Of a DNA stretch of 64,000 nt, positions 25,034-35,912 are shown in pieces. Source of the DNA: Tepidibacillus fermentans (GTDB taxonomy: Bacteria > Bacillota > Bacilli > Tepidibacillales > Tepidibacillaceae). A program made the translations under genes and the position numbers. The DNA is taken from the NCBI RefSeq assembly GCF_004342885.1, contig NZ_SMAB01000002.1:1-64000 (forward strand). The letters are read 5' to 3'. The first letter of the stretch is position 1. The number at the start of each line of letters is the position of its first letter. The notes below the pieces were generated by a model. The model had not been told where the DNA came from. It ran no database searches and worked only from the letters and a program-made list of their open reading frames with translations.

Positions 25034-25428
25034 TGAATCTCTTACGAAAACAAGATGGGTTTGTGTTTCTTCCTGTTTTAGGGGCGTTCTTCATTATCCT
25101 CTTATCGCTAATTTCCTTCGTTGAGAATCAGCTGATCTGGAAAGACAATTTTCTGAAGATGAAAATGGAAACAGAAATGGATTACTTCTTGGAATCTGGA
25201 GTTGCATTAGCAATCGATCAGTTAAAACAAAATCCTAATTTCCAAGGAAATATGTCGTTTGTTTACAATGGCAATACATATGTCATACAATTTAAACAAG
25301 ATCTATTTCAACCAATCATACACAGTACAATTGCTATACCTAGTAAGACCTACAAAAGAATTTATGTAGATTTTTCCAAAACGAATTTTACCATCCTAGA
25401 TTGGAAAGAAGGATTTCAATATGATTAA
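25030..25428 (+). CDS. comGG: Competence protein ComGG
   Basis: A 132-residue protein with an N-terminal hydrophobic helix after a short leader (KQDGFVFLPVLGAFFIIL) and a soluble C-terminal part. It is the last, poorly conserved pseudopilus gene. The ATGA overlap with comGF and overlap with aroK support the call. Confidence 0.8.
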   Translation: MMNLLRKQDGFVFLPVLGAFFIILLSLISFVENQLIWKDNFLKMKMETEMDYFLESGVALAIDQLKQNPNFQGNMSFVYNGNTYVIQFKQDLFQPIIHSTIAIPSKTYKRIYVDFSKTNFTILDWKEGFQYD

Positions 25429-25948
25429 CGACAAACAACATCTCATTTTCATTGGTTTTATGGGAGTAGGGAAAAGTACAATTGGCAAGGAATTATCTAG
25501 ACAACTTCATCTTCCCTTTATTGATCTTGATGAAGAAATTGTACGTAGAGAAAATAGAACAATTTCTGAGATTTTTCAATCAGAAGGCGAATCTTTTTTT
25601 CGTAAAGTGGAGTCCGAAATATTTGCAGATATTGTTCAAAATAAGAAGCCATCCGTTATTGCAACAGGAGGCGGGATTATCTTATCGGATCAAAATCGAT
25701 CATTGATGAAACCACATTTGACGATTTTATTAGAGGCATCGCTGGATAGTTTATTTGATCGGGTGACCAAGCAACAACAGGATCGTCCTTTATTAAAAAC
25801 GGATACAGATATGAAGCTCCGAATGAAAGAGCTTTATCATCAGCGTTTACGACTATATCGTCAATCCGCGGATTTTATCATTCTAACAGATAATAAGAGT
25901 GTAGATTCAATTATAGAGGAAATCCAAAATAAATTAGGTTTGAAATGA
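25421..25948 (+). CDS. aroK: Shikimate kinase
   Basis: A 175-residue kinase phosphorylating shikimate in aromatic amino acid synthesis. Walker A GFMGVGKSTIGK (~13-24), the DLDEEI shikimate-binding Asp (~35), the RKVE motif (~59), ATGGG (~80) and the adenine-side RPLL (~120) are all present. It overlaps comGG, so it is cotranscribed with the competence genes. Confidence 0.95.
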   Translation: MINDKQHLIFIGFMGVGKSTIGKELSRQLHLPFIDLDEEIVRRENRTISEIFQSEGESFFRKVESEIFADIVQNKKPSVIATGGGIILSDQNRSLMKPHLTILLEASLDSLFDRVTKQQQDRPLLKTDTDMKLRMKELYHQRLRLYRQSADFIILTDNKSVDSIIEEIQNKLGLK

Positions 25949-26003
25949 GTTGTATACAACCCCTTTAGAACGTCGATACTTAAACTGAAGGGGGGAGTTT
26001 TTC

Positions 26004-26180
26004 ATGAAATCAAATGATTTTGTAAAATACTTAACTGTTCAATTGATGGAACGAATGGACCAACCCCAAAAAATAAGATCAGCAGAAAAGAAACATAAAG
26101 AATCATTTTCTCATCATTGGTTTGGTCTAATACCACTTTCATTAAAAATGTGGGCAAAACGGTTTCAAAAAAATGTGTAA
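26004..26180 (+). CDS. yqzE: YqzE-family small protein
   Basis: A 58-residue protein starting at ATG 26004 after gggggag. MKSNDFVKYLT at the N terminus and HHWFGLIPLSLKMW near the C terminus match the YqzE family, which in B. subtilis is also encoded beside the comG operon. The middle is Lys-rich. The function is unknown. Confidence 0.85.
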   Translation: MKSNDFVKYLTVQLMERMDQPQKIRSAEKKHKESFSHHWFGLIPLSLKMWAKRFQKNV

Positions 26181-26236
26181 CGTGGTATAGTCTAACCTCT
26201 TCTCGCTCATATTAAAAAAGAGAGGGGGTGGATCTA

Positions 26237-26470
26237 TTGGCACGTATTGCTGTTGAACAATCCTTACAGTCAGTCAAACAATATTTGCAAAGTAAAGGGC
26301 ATGACGTGGTTGACTTAAATCAAAATACTCAAGCAGATGCTTTCGTGATTACAGGTCAAGATAAAGATGTAATGGGTATGCAAGATGTTACAACCAAATC
26401 TACTGTGATCAATGCCAAAGGGTTAACCCCAGAAGAAGTATACCAAATGATATCCAACCACTTATCATGA
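26237..26470 (+). CDS. UPF0180 (YkuS-like) protein
   Basis: A 77-residue protein. TTG 26237 is chosen because the agggggtg ribosome site overlaps an earlier in-frame GTG. MARIAVEQSL, the VITGQDKDVMGMQDV core and INAKGLTPEEV match UPF0180. The function is unknown. Confidence 0.85.
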   Translation: MARIAVEQSLQSVKQYLQSKGHDVVDLNQNTQADAFVITGQDKDVMGMQDVTTKSTVINAKGLTPEEVYQMISNHLS

Positions 26471-26508
26471 TCTATTTTTCAATAAATATTAATCGTTATA
26501 GATGGATT

Positions 26509-26551
26509 AAGAAAGAGCTTCGGAATGATGGTTCCAAAGCTCTTTTTCTTA
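26509..26551. terminator. Strong bidirectional terminator
   Basis: agaaagagcttcggaa and ttccaaagctctttttct form a long stem with A- and T-runs on both sides, between the converging ykuS-like and 26549-27406 genes. Confidence 0.85.
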
Positions 26552-27406
26552 GTGTATAGGTATTACTTGTCCATATTTCAGCAAATCTTTGATTGAAATA
26601 TATCGCACAAGGTCTAATTCATCATCATAAATGGCTAAATAGAGTTGATTCTGATTCCAAAGATGATAGCCAATAATTGGATAGGCAAAATTTACTTGGT
26701 TGTTATATTTACTACCAACAAACATCAATCTTTGATTTGCTTGCAGTAGGGATTTGATCTGGCTTAAATCGATGATTCCTTCATTCTGTGAGTGATTGCT
26801 TAACCAGGATAAATCGTCGTTTGGGTTAAAGGATAAATTCCTGTTCTGAAATGCATTTGTTAAAGTTTCTTGAAATGTAAGTACAGTGGGTACAATGTTC
26901 TTTATCTTCTGTTCATTTAGATCGGGTAACCATTCTCCAGTAGAGCCTTCGATATAGACGATTTCTTTGCCTAGATCATATTTCCAAAAACTTTCAATTG
27001 GTGAAAAATAATAAAATGATTTTGGTTGAAGTTGTTGAATATCTTCATTGATAATTACATTTTTTTGATAAGGTAAATATGTTCCGATACCATATTCTAA
27101 GATTTGTTCTTGAATCGATCGATCCATTGTGACGATGAGGTAGACTTTATATTGAAGACTTACTGGGAAGGTTAACATCGTATGAGTTGGTGTTAAAGAA
27201 TATTGCTCCGTATTATTTTTGACAATGTTAGTATTCATCTCTTTAAAGAGTGAATCTTTTTTTAACTGATTTAACCATTTCATCATCTCTATTGTACTTG
27301 AACTAACTTCTAACGGAACAAAGGCCACTTTTTGAATCATTACTACAGCAGTTAAGATTGTGAAGAAGAAGATAAAATATTTAAAATAATGTCTTTTCTC
27401 TCTCAT
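26549..27406 (-). CDS. Membrane-anchored protein of unknown function
   Basis: A 285-residue protein not recognised. It has a basic N terminus, one transmembrane helix (~8-28) and a large extracytoplasmic domain of mixed helix and strand, with Gln/Asn-rich stretches and no Cys. The end (LDLVRYISIKDLLKYGQVIPIH) looks like a folded terminus. It is a lone gene between ykuS-like and yqhG. The start ATG follows gaggtga. Confidence 0.6.
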   Translation of the reverse strand: MREKRHYFKYFIFFFTILTAVVMIQKVAFVPLEVSSSTIEMMKWLNQLKKDSLFKEMNTNIVKNNTEQYSLTPTHTMLTFPVSLQYKVYLIVTMDRSIQEQILEYGIGTYLPYQKNVIINEDIQQLQPKSFYYFSPIESFWKYDLGKEIVYIEGSTGEWLPDLNEQKIKNIVPTVLTFQETLTNAFQNRNLSFNPNDDLSWLSNHSQNEGIIDLSQIKSLLQANQRLMFVGSKYNNQVNFAYPIIGYHLWNQNQLYLAIYDDELDLVRYISIKDLLKYGQVIPIH

Positions 27407-27547
27407 AATTCACCTCTTTTCTATATATTTTCTCCCTAAAGATGATTTTATTTTGTAGAAAACGCAATGTCTGTTAGTTTCTGTCACTAAACAGTGCGAA
27501 TTTATTGTTAAGTTTTAGCGAATGAAGATGAAAAAAGGTAAAAAAAA

Positions 27548-27583
27548 GAAAGATGAAAGGGGGTTTCATCTTTCTAAATAAAA
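27548..27583 (-). terminator. Terminator of the yqhH-yqhG unit
   Basis: agaaagatgaaa and tttcatctttct form a perfect 12-bp stem with a 5-base loop. Reading minus it is followed by eight T. The yqhG stop lies within it. Confidence 0.85.
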
Positions 27584-28432
27584 AATTCCATAATTAATGG
27601 GCTGAACTATGATTCGTGGTGAATATCGCCATTTAATTTCGTTGATTCGATTCTCTTTGTCAATCCGTTTTTTTTCTAGCTCTATTTTTTGTTCGTTCGT
27701 CTTAACGTCTTTATCTTCTTCAGAATGAGTATGATAATAATTTTCAATTTGTTCTAATTCCATTTCAAGTCGTTCTTTTGCTAATTTTACCCAAGAAAAG
27801 TCTTCTTTATGAATCTCTCCTAATATCCATTCCTCTAATTGAAGCCTGGCTTCACGAAAGGTGATAAAAGGTGGAATTGTAGAAACATTTGCAGGTAATA
27901 CGGGTGTTAAAGAGATTTCTTTTAATAGTGAAAGAAAATTGCTCTTCATTTTTCCATTCCCTAAATTGATTCCTAAAGAAAGAAAAAGGTCCTTTTTTTT
28001 ATCACTGATAAATTCAATCTTATAATTTACTCCTAGCCATGGGTGTAGGTTGTGAATTTTTCCTTGCTGACCGAAAGATGTACGTATGTTATTATTATCT
28101 ACTTGTTGGTATAATCGGACGATTTTCCCTCTTTTTTTTACAGAGTCAAAGATTTGTTGAAGTCTCCTAGAACCAAGTTTTACCACCTCACCGCGAATGT
28201 TAGGGGCTTGATCTGGATCAAAAATAAAATTCATGGTAAGAGTTTCTGGTTCAACTCCTGTTCTTTCGACAAAAGTCCAATAATAGGGTCGATTAGTTAA
28301 ATCTTTATCCACATCAACGGAAAGCTTCACTTGAAAATGGGTGGGTGCTTTTTCAATAAATTCGCATTGATGAATATCTAGGTATTTTTCAACAAAATCT
28401 CGTACCCATGTATGACTCATCTGTTGATTCAT
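27566..28432 (-). CDS. yqhG: YqhG-family protein
   Basis: A 288-residue protein matching YqhG of bacilli in length and neighbours. The N-terminal part is a mixed fold (MSHTWVRDFVEKYL), and a charged helical segment near 240-270 precedes a conserved end (RYSPRIIVQPINYGIFYL). It overlaps the helicase gene by ATGA. The function is unknown; it is always found with the SNF2 helicase. Confidence 0.85.
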   Translation of the reverse strand: MNQQMSHTWVRDFVEKYLDIHQCEFIEKAPTHFQVKLSVDVDKDLTNRPYYWTFVERTGVEPETLTMNFIFDPDQAPNIRGEVVKLGSRRLQQIFDSVKKRGKIVRLYQQVDNNNIRTSFGQQGKIHNLHPWLGVNYKIEFISDKKKDLFLSLGINLGNGKMKSNFLSLLKEISLTPVLPANVSTIPPFITFREARLQLEEWILGEIHKEDFSWVKLAKERLEMELEQIENYYHTHSEEDKDVKTNEQKIELEKKRIDKENRINEIKWRYSPRIIVQPINYGIFYLER

Positions 28433-30150
28433 TTACATTCATTCACCCCATTTTTAATTTGACTTCCGATTCCAGCTAAACGATCCCTAACTTCTTGATC
28501 ATCTTTAGAATTAACCATAATGTCCATAATATTACTTTCGATATCTTTAAATTGTAGTCTTTCTAGAATGGTATCTAGTGAACCTATTACATTTTCAAAC
28601 ATATTAATTTTTTCATGTAAGAGATATAGAATATGTTCTTCAATCGTTTGGTTTGTTGATAAGTTATAAATATAAACGTCTTTGGTTTGACCTAGGCGAT
28701 GAACACGTCCGATTCGCTGTTCAACTCTCATTGGATTCCAAGGAAGGTCATAATTAATAATATGGTTACAAAATTGCAAGTTGATTCCTTCACCACCAGC
28801 TTCCGTTGCAACCATTACCTGTGCTTTTCGTTGGAATAATTCCATCATCCAATCTTTCTTTCCACGATTAAATCCACCACGATAAGGAACCGATCTGATC
28901 CCCTGTTCTGCAAGTTTGCTCATCAAAAATTCTTGAGTGGCTCGATATTCAGTGAAGATGATCACCTTTTCATCCTTTAATTCGTTAAGCAGAGAGACCA
29001 CTTTTTCTGCCTTTGACTGAACATCGACTTCTTTTGCAATTCGAACTAATCGAAGTATTTCTTCTTTCATCTCTTCGTTTCCGCCTGATTTTTTAAACAT
29101 ATTGACTAAAGTAATAAACGCCGCATCACGACTGCTGCATATTTCTCTTTGTAAGGTGATGAGAGCGAGCATATTTTGAATATCTCCACGAAATTTTCGG
29201 TATTGACCTTTTACGAAGCTAGAGATTTCATTATATAAACGTCGTTCAGGTTCGGTTAATTCGATTAGAATGTTTTGTACAATTCGTTTTGGAAACTTTA
29301 GCTCAATATTTTCGTCAGAGCGTTTATTGCGGATCATTACCTTTTCAATTTCATTTCGAAGCAGTTCTTTGTTTTTGGGGCTCCGTTTATCTTTCATATG
29401 CTCTTTCTGGAAGTGATGGAAGCGACCTAGTTGACCGGGTTTTAAGAGAGTGACAAGATTATAAAGTTCAATCATATCATTTTGGATGGGAGTAGCTGTT
29501 AATAAAAGGATAAATTTTTTACGAATACTATTAATGAACTCCCAGTTTTTTGTGTTTTTATTTTTTAATTTGTGTGCTTCATCTACAATTAACATGTCAT
29601 AATTTTGGTTCATGATATGTTCACGATGTGGTGGACGTTTCGCGGTATCCATTGAAGCGACAATGATATCATATTGTTCCCACATCCATTCTTTTTTTTG
29701 AGCAACAGCAGGAATATCAAATTTTTGATTCAGTTCACGGGTCCATTGAAGGACTAATGAAGCTGGAACTAGAATTAAGATTTTTTTAGCTAGTCCACGA
29801 ATCAGATATTCTTTCATGATTAATCCCGCTTCGATCGTTTTACCAAGTCCCACTTCATCTGCTAATATTGCTCGTCCATGCATTTCATTTAATACTTTTT
29901 TGGCAGTATGAATTTGATGAGGGAAAGGAGTTACATTTGCTAGATAGGACAAACACTGAAGTTCATCAAAGTCTTCTACCTTCATCACTTCTTCCGCTTG
30001 GTAGGCCATTTGAAACACTTCCCACATATTCCATGGACCATCCTGTTGAAAGGTACTTTGAAGATGTTCTATCCACTCTTGATCAAAATGAATGGGTACA
30101 GTCTGATCATTCACTTGAATCGAATAAATTCTCTCAGGTACCTTATTCAT
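28429..30150 (-). CDS. yqhH: SNF2-family DEAD/DEAH helicase (YqhH-like)
   Basis: A 573-residue Swi2/Snf2 ATPase of the RapA-like type. Walker A LADEVGLGKTIEAG (~92-105), DEAH box (VDEAHKLKNK, ~190), motif III LLTATPIQN (~216), and the C-terminal helicase half with EAGGEGINLQFC and the QRIGRVHRLGQ arginine-finger motif are seen. It probably remodels nucleic acid-protein or RNA polymerase complexes; the target is unknown. It is divergent from the gcv operon, as in B. subtilis. Confidence 0.9.
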   Translation of the reverse strand: MNKVPERIYSIQVNDQTVPIHFDQEWIEHLQSTFQQDGPWNMWEVFQMAYQAEEVMKVEDFDELQCLSYLANVTPFPHQIHTAKKVLNEMHGRAILADEVGLGKTIEAGLIMKEYLIRGLAKKILILVPASLVLQWTRELNQKFDIPAVAQKKEWMWEQYDIIVASMDTAKRPPHREHIMNQNYDMLIVDEAHKLKNKNTKNWEFINSIRKKFILLLTATPIQNDMIELYNLVTLLKPGQLGRFHHFQKEHMKDKRSPKNKELLRNEIEKVMIRNKRSDENIELKFPKRIVQNILIELTEPERRLYNEISSFVKGQYRKFRGDIQNMLALITLQREICSSRDAAFITLVNMFKKSGGNEEMKEEILRLVRIAKEVDVQSKAEKVVSLLNELKDEKVIIFTEYRATQEFLMSKLAEQGIRSVPYRGGFNRGKKDWMMELFQRKAQVMVATEAGGEGINLQFCNHIINYDLPWNPMRVEQRIGRVHRLGQTKDVYIYNLSTNQTIEEHILYLLHEKINMFENVIGSLDTILERLQFKDIESNIMDIMVNSKDDQEVRDRLAGIGSQIKNGVNECK

Positions 30151-30376
30151 ATCTCTACTCCTTTTTAAGCTCGATAAATGGCAATTACCTATTACGCTTT
30201 TTATAAGAATTCATGGATTCGACCTTTATCCGTATAGTTTAGTATGAGCGAAACTTTCATTTTTATGTTTTAAACTCAAGAAAATCGATGAAAAATCTAC
30301 CGTGTTTTTGTTTAAATTGGTATAATGAAATCAAAGTTTTATTAATTTTAAAAAAAGAATAATTTAGCGAATGAAG

Positions 30377-30556
30377 ATAAAAGGAGAGACTACATGGGTA
30401 GCGCCGAAGGAGCAAGCCTTTCATAAGGTGAATCTCTCAGGCAAAAGTACTTTTATTGGACGCAACTCTGGAGAGAGCTCATTTAGAGCCGCCAAAGGAG
30501 AAACTTTAGAATTCTAAAGGTAACTCTCAGGCAAAAAGGACAGAGCAAGTGATGGA
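30377..30556 (+). ncRNA. Tandem glycine riboswitch
   Basis: Two glycine aptamers stand in series: the first from ggagagac to the gaatctctcaggcaaaa segment (about 30382-30475), the second from gagagagctc to taactctcaggcaaaaagg (about 30471-30547). The repeated tctcaggcaaaa and gccgaagg/gccaaagg cores are diagnostic. It turns on the downstream glycine cleavage operon when glycine is abundant. No separate terminator stem is obvious after it. Confidence 0.95.
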
Positions 30557-30637
30557 TTCTATCATTTGTTTTGTCTTTTTCTTTTATTAGAGAAATATTT
30601 CTTGTTTCGGAAAAAATAAAAAATAGGAGGTGCTTTC

Positions 30638-31735
30638 ATGGCTGAATTAAAACGAACACCACTTTATCCTCTGTATCAAAAATATGGAGCAAAACTGATT
30701 GAGTTCGGAGGGTGGGAACTACCTGTTCAGTTTTCAGGCATTATTGATGAACATAAGGCTGTTAGAGAACGAGCTGGACTCTTTGATGTTTCTCATATGG
30801 GAGAAGTGGATATACAAGGGAAGGATGCCCTTCAATTTATTCAAAAAATGATTACCAATGATGCTTCTAAACTAGTTGACGGTAAAGCTTTATATAGTCC
30901 GATGTGCTATCCAGACGGGGGCACAGTGGATGATTTATTGGTTTATCGATTGGCTGAGGATCATTATCTCCTTGTCATTAATGCTGCGAATATTGACAAG
31001 GATGTGGCTTGGTTTATGGAGCATAAAAAAGGGGATGTTGAGATTAAAAATATCTCTCGAGAAGTTTCTCAATTAGCCCTACAAGGCCCACTTGCCGAAA
31101 AAGTATTACAAAAAATTGCGGATATCGATTTATCTACCATTGGATCTTTTTCTTTTCATCCAGATGTCCATTTAAAAGGTATCAAGGCATTGGTTTCCCG
31201 AACTGGATATACGGGGGAAGATGGGTTTGAAATCTATTTATCCAATGATGACGCAGTAAAACTTTATGATATAATATTAGAGATTGGGAAAGATGATGGT
31301 GTTATTCCTTGCGGGCTAGGGGCTAGGGATACATTGAGATTCGAAGCAAAATTACCTTTATATGGGCAAGAGCTTTCCCCAACCATCACTCCTATTGAAG
31401 CAGGACTTGCTTTTTTTGTGAAGTGGGATAAAGGTGACTTCATTGGTAGAGATGTACTATTGCAGCAAAAAGAGCAGGGAACTCCTAGAAAATTAGTTGG
31501 TATTGAGATGATTGAACGTGGAATACCCCGTTCCCATTATCCTGTATATGTTGGTGATGAACAAATAGGTGAAATCACGACAGGCACTCAATCTCCTACC
31601 TTGAGGAAAAACCTTGGACTAGCTCTCATTAAAACAGAACATGCAACAATAGGAAATGAAGTTTGGGTTGGGATTCGGAATAAGAAAATAAAAGCCCAAA
31701 TTGTAAAGACTCCTTTTTATAAGAGGAGTAAATAA
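30638..31735 (+). CDS. gcvT: Aminomethyltransferase (glycine cleavage T protein)
   Basis: A 365-residue tetrahydrofolate-dependent enzyme that takes the aminomethyl group from lipoyl-GcvH, forming methylene-THF and ammonia. [10 protein letters not shown] near the N terminus, the DVSHMGE motif (~49) and [19 protein letters not shown] (~229) hold folate-binding residues. It is first in gcvT-gcvH-gcvPA-gcvPB under the glycine riboswitch. Ribosome site aggaggtg. Confidence 0.97.
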   Translation: MAELKRTPLYPLYQKYGAKLIEFGGWELPVQFSGIIDEHKAVRERAGLFDVSHMGEVDIQGKDALQFIQKMITNDASKLVDGKALYSPMCYPDGGTVDDLLVYRLAEDHYLLVINAANIDKDVAWFMEHKKGDVEIKNISREVSQLALQGPLAEKVLQKIADIDLSTIGSFSFHPDVHLKGIKALVSRTGYTGEDGFEIYLSNDDAVKLYDIILEIGKDDGVIPCGLGARDTLRFEAKLPLYGQELSPTITPIEAGLAFFVKWDKGDFIGRDVLLQQKEQGTPRKLVGIEMIERGIPRSHYPVYVGDEQIGEITTGTQSPTLRKNLGLALIKTEHATIGNEVWVGIRNKKIKAQIVKTPFYKRSK

Positions 31736-31770
31736 GACCATATGTACATAATTTTAGGGAGGTTTGTTAA

Positions 31771-32163
31771 ATGAGCGAATTAAGACAAGATTTGAAGTAC
31801 AGTAAAGAACATGAGTGGGTAGAAGTATTAGGAGATAACAAAGTAAGAATTGGGATCACTGATTATGCCCAAAACTCACTAGGTGATATCGTTTTCGTGG
31901 AGGTTCCAGGTGTAGGCGACGAAGTAACTGCTAACGAGACCATGGGTTCTGTTGAGTCTGTAAAAGCAGTTTCTGATGTGTATTGCCCTGTAACTGGTAA
32001 AGTAGTAGAAATCAATGAAAGCTTAGAGGAAGCACCAGAAGTGATCAATGAAGATCCATATGGTAAAGGTTGGATGGTTGTTGTAGAAATTAGTGATCCA
32101 TCTGAATTAGATCAATTATTATCTGCAGAGGAATATGACGCCTTCATAAAAGAGGAGGAATAA
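31771..32163 (+). CDS. gcvH: Glycine cleavage H protein
   Basis: A 130-residue lipoyl carrier that shuttles the aminomethyl group between P and T proteins. The lipoylated Lys lies in [12 protein letters not shown] (~65). Length and the N-terminal YSKEHEWV motif are typical. In B. subtilis gcvH is elsewhere on the chromosome; here it sits inside the operon, giving a complete T-H-PA-PB set. Confidence 0.97.
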   Translation: MSELRQDLKYSKEHEWVEVLGDNKVRIGITDYAQNSLGDIVFVEVPGVGDEVTANETMGSVESVKAVSDVYCPVTGKVVEINESLEEAPEVINEDPYGKGWMVVVEISDPSELDQLLSAEEYDAFIKEEE

Positions 32164-32168
32164 TCTTT

Positions 32169-33515
32169 ATGAAATTCCGATATATCCCAAATACTGGTCA
32201 AGATCAACAAGAAATGTTGACAGCCATTGGGATTAAATCGGTGGGGGAATTATTTGCCGATATCCCAGAAACTGTCCGTTTTAAGGGCCATCTGAACATC
32301 CCAAAAGCCATGTCCGAGCTAGAAGTAACTCGACATATGCAACAATTAGCCAATAAAAACAAAACACTAAATGAATATACTAATTTTCTAGGAGCAGGAG
32401 TATATCATCATTTCATTCCTAGTGTGGTGAATCATGTCATCTCACGTTCGGAATTTTATACTGCATATACCCCTTATCAGCCTGAAATCAGTCAAGGAGA
32501 GCTACAAGCGATCTTTGAATTTCAGACATTAATTGCTGAATTAACTGGGATGGAGGCAGCTAATTCATCGATGTACGACGGAGCAACATCATTAGCAGAG
32601 GCTGCAGCTATGGCTGCAGGCTCTACCCGTCGTAATAAAATCGTTGTTTCTCATGCTGTCCATCCAGAATCAAGAGAAGTACTCAAAACAACAGCAAAAG
32701 GACATCATCTTGATATCGTTGAGGTGGGTATTAAGGAAGGTTTAACAAATTTAGAAGAGTTACGACATGTGATTGATGAACAAACGGCAGCTGTAATTGT
32801 ACAGTACCCGAACTTTTTTGGACTTATCGAAGATCTTTATTCTATTGAAAAAATCACTCATGAGAAAAAAGTATTGTTCATCGTAAGTGCTAATCCAATG
32901 GCTCTTCCAATTCTAAAATCTCCTGGTGAATATCATGCGGATATTGTGGTAGGAGACAATCAGCCCATGGGTATACCTGTATCTTATGGCGGTCCTCATG
33001 TGGGATTTTTTGCAACCACCAACAAATTGATTCGGAAAATGCCTGGGCGTATCGTCGGTCAAACTGTCGATGATGAGGGAAATCGTGGGTTTGTTCTTAC
33101 CTTGCAAGCTCGGGAGCAACATATTCGTCGTGAAAAGGCAACATCCAATATTTGTTCGAATCAAGCACTCATGGCTTTAGCCTCAGCTGTGTATATGAAT
33201 GCTATGGGTAAACAAGGGATTCAAGAAGTAGCAAAACAGAACCTGCAAAAAGCCCATTATGCTTATCAAGTCTTAACATCTGTGAAAGGAATCGAACCTT
33301 TATTTAAAGGGCCATTCTTTAATGAATTCACAATTAAACTAACAAAACCTGTTTCTGAAGTAAATCAAGAATTGTTAAAATACGGAATTATCGGTGGCTA
33401 TGATTTAAGTTCAGCTTATCCTAATTTGAAAAATGCGATGCTAATTGCTGTTACGGAAATGAATACAAAGGAACAAATCGATGAACTTGCTGCTAGACTG
33501 GAGGGATTATTATGA
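32169..33515 (+). CDS. gcvPA: Glycine dehydrogenase (decarboxylating) subunit 1
   Basis: A 448-residue N-terminal half of the P protein, which decarboxylates glycine on PLP. It includes [14 protein letters not shown], the [11 protein letters not shown]-like [18 protein letters not shown] stretch (~134) and [11 protein letters not shown] (~274). The subunit lacks the PLP lysine, which is in GcvPB. It overlaps gcvPB by ATGA. Confidence 0.97.
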   Translation: MKFRYIPNTGQDQQEMLTAIGIKSVGELFADIPETVRFKGHLNIPKAMSELEVTRHMQQLANKNKTLNEYTNFLGAGVYHHFIPSVVNHVISRSEFYTAYTPYQPEISQGELQAIFEFQTLIAELTGMEAANSSMYDGATSLAEAAAMAAGSTRRNKIVVSHAVHPESREVLKTTAKGHHLDIVEVGIKEGLTNLEELRHVIDEQTAAVIVQYPNFFGLIEDLYSIEKITHEKKVLFIVSANPMALPILKSPGEYHADIVVGDNQPMGIPVSYGGPHVGFFATTNKLIRKMPGRIVGQTVDDEGNRGFVLTLQAREQHIRREKATSNICSNQALMALASAVYMNAMGKQGIQEVAKQNLQKAHYAYQVLTSVKGIEPLFKGPFFNEFTIKLTKPVSEVNQELLKYGIIGGYDLSSAYPNLKNAMLIAVTEMNTKEQIDELAARLEGLL

Positions 33516-34966
33516 GAAAGAAAAAAGCCCTCGTTTTTGAATTAAGCCAACCAGGCAGAGTTTCATATAGTTTACCTGAACTCGACGTTCCAGAAGTAGC
33601 GATTGATCAACTTATCCCTAAGGAAATAATCAGGGAAAACCCTCCTGAATTCCCTGAATTGTCTGAATTGGACCTTATGCGCCATTATACTGAATTATCA
33701 CATCGAAATCATGGAGTCGATTCAGGGTTTTATCCTTTAGGATCTTGTACAATGAAATATAATCCCAAAATAAACGAGGATGTAGCTCGTTATCCTGGAT
33801 TTGCTCATATACATCCCTATCAACCAGTAGAAATGGTCCAAGGAGCTTTGGAGATGATGTATAATCTTCAAGAAATGCTTCAGAAGATTACAGGCATGGA
33901 TAAAGTTACATTACAGCCTGCAGCTGGTGCACATGGTGAATGGACGGGCTTAATGTTGATCCGCGCTTATCATGAAAGCCGTGGTGATTTTCAACGGAAA
34001 AAAGTGATTGTTCCTGATTCAGCACATGGGACCAACCCAGCATCCGCAACTGTAGCCGGATTTGAGACCATTACAGTAAAGTCCAACGCTCAAGGCAATG
34101 TAGATATTGAGGAGTTAAAGAAGGTTGTGGGAAACGATACAGCTGCTTTAATGTTAACCAATCCCAACACCCTCGGATTATTTGAAAAAGATATTGTAGA
34201 GATTGACAAGATTGTTCATGATGCTGGAGGACTTCTTTATTATGATGGAGCTAACGCAAACGCTATCCTAGGTTATGCTCGTCCAGGGGATATGGGATTC
34301 GATGTGGTTCATCTAAACCTCCATAAAACGTTCTCTACTCCTCATGGTGGTGGCGGTCCAGGTTCAGGTCCAGTTGGGGTTAAGAAGATTCTAGAACCGT
34401 TCTTGCCAAAACCATTGGTTGCAAAAGAAGGGGATCAATACTATCTCGATTATGACATACCTCAATCCATAGGTAGAGTGAAGGCGTTTTATGGTAATTT
34501 TGGTGTTCTTGTACGTGCGTATACCTATATTCGAACAATGGGCCCGGATGGTTTAAAAGCGGTGTCTGAGAATGCAGTCCTCAATGCGAACTATATGATG
34601 AGAAGACTCCAAGATTACTACGATTTACCATTTAAACAGCATTGCAAACATGAATTTGTATTATCTGGTAAAAGACAAAAGAAACTTGGAGTACGTACAT
34701 TAGATATTGCCAAACGTTTATTAGATTTTGGTTTTCATCCACCGACGATCTATTTCCCGCTAATTGTTGAAGAATGCCTAATGATAGAACCAACCGAAAC
34801 GGAAAGTAAAGAAACCTTAGATCGATTTATCGATGTACTCATTCAAATTGCACATGAAGCAGAAAATGAACCAGAAAAAGTTTTAGAAGCACCTCATAAC
34901 ACCGTTGTAGGTCGTTTGGATGAAGCAACTGCTGCAAGAAACCCAATTCTACGATATAAGAAATAA
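33512..34966 (+). CDS. gcvPB: Glycine dehydrogenase (decarboxylating) subunit 2
   Basis: A 484-residue PLP-binding half of the P protein. The PLP Lys is in [18 protein letters not shown] (~274), preceded by [10 protein letters not shown]. It pairs with GcvPA. It ends the operon before a strong terminator. Confidence 0.97.
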   Translation: MRKKKALVFELSQPGRVSYSLPELDVPEVAIDQLIPKEIIRENPPEFPELSELDLMRHYTELSHRNHGVDSGFYPLGSCTMKYNPKINEDVARYPGFAHIHPYQPVEMVQGALEMMYNLQEMLQKITGMDKVTLQPAAGAHGEWTGLMLIRAYHESRGDFQRKKVIVPDSAHGTNPASATVAGFETITVKSNAQGNVDIEELKKVVGNDTAALMLTNPNTLGLFEKDIVEIDKIVHDAGGLLYYDGANANAILGYARPGDMGFDVVHLNLHKTFSTPHGGGGPGSGPVGVKKILEPFLPKPLVAKEGDQYYLDYDIPQSIGRVKAFYGNFGVLVRAYTYIRTMGPDGLKAVSENAVLNANYMMRRLQDYYDLPFKQHCKHEFVLSGKRQKKLGVRTLDIAKRLLDFGFHPPTIYFPLIVEECLMIEPTETESKETLDRFIDVLIQIAHEAENEPEKVLEAPHNTVVGRLDEATAARNPILRYKK

Positions 34967-34980
34967 AAAAATTCATCAGA

Positions 34981-35016
34981 AAAAGGTCACTGTGATTGAT
35001 ACAGTGGCCTTTTTAA
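34981..35016 (+). terminator. Terminator of the gcv operon
   Basis: aaaaaggtcactgt and acagtggccttttt form a stem with an A-run before and a T-run after; it may also act on dat from the other side. Confidence 0.85.
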
Positions 35017-35087
35017 ATGAGTAAACTTTATTCTAAACTTTGATTTGTTTTTTCCACCGTTGCTCCGTTGTCGCTATGTAGTTTTCA

Positions 35088-35912
35088 TTATATAAGCTTT
35101 TGAAATTCTTCTTGGATCGCACGTACAATTGGACCTGGACCATTTCCAATCACTTTATCATTTACTTGAATAACTGGGGTTATTTCAGCTGTAGTACTAC
35201 TAATAAATGCTTCATCTGCGCGATAAACATCTTTCACGCTAAATAACTTTTCGATGAAAGGAATTCCTAATTTGTTTGCAATTTCTTCAACAACTATTCG
35301 TGTAATTCCTCTTAATATAAAATGATCAGCAGGATGAGTGTAAATTTTACCATTTTCTACAATATAAAAATTAGATGAGCTTCCTTCAGTAACTGTATTA
35401 TCCCTAATTTGAATGGCTTCTTCGGCTTGGTGTTCATGAGCATATTGTTTGGCAAGGACGTTACCTAGCAAATTCAAACTTTTGATATCACAACGAAGCC
35501 AGCGAATATCTTCCACAGTGACAACTTTAATTCCATTTTTAAATTGATCGATAGGTCGAGGGGATTTTTTAGTATATGCGGTGAGCACAGGTTTTGCATT
35601 TTGTGGAAAGGCATGTGTTCGTGGAGCTACACCTCTTGTTACTTGAAAGTAGACAATTCCATCTTGTAGGTTGTTCATTTCGATAAGTTGTGTTATCTTT
35701 AACTTTGTCTCTGTTTTAGAAAAAGGTAATTCCATAAAAATTTCTTTTGCACTACGTTCAAATCGATCTAGATGGTCATCAAGACGAAAAGTTTTGCCTT
35801 GATAAACACGAACCACTTCATAGATCCCGTCACCAAACTGATAACCGCGGTCTTCAATATCGATATGGGTATCTTGATTCCTTTTTATGAATTGATCGTT
35901 AATCAGTATCAC
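35088..35912 (-). CDS. dat: D-amino acid (D-alanine) aminotransferase
   Basis: A 274-residue class IV PLP aminotransferase making D-Glu/D-Ala for cell wall. GTG 35912 is the likely start (ggggtga 5 bases upstream, giving the usual VILIND opening); a longer frame begins at 35948. Conserved features are DRGYQFGDGIYEVVR (~20-34), the PLP Lys in CDIKSLNLLGNVLAKQ (~146), and TEGSSSNFYIV (~177). It stands alone. Confidence 0.92.
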   Translation of the reverse strand: MILINDQFIKRNQDTHIDIEDRGYQFGDGIYEVVRVYQGKTFRLDDHLDRFERSAKEIFMELPFSKTETKLKITQLIEMNNLQDGIVYFQVTRGVAPRTHAFPQNAKPVLTAYTKKSPRPIDQFKNGIKVVTVEDIRWLRCDIKSLNLLGNVLAKQYAHEHQAEEAIQIRDNTVTEGSSSNFYIVENGKIYTHPADHFILRGITRIVVEEIANKLGIPFIEKLFSVKDVYRADEAFISSTTAEITPVIQVNDKVIGNGPGPIVRAIQEEFQKLI

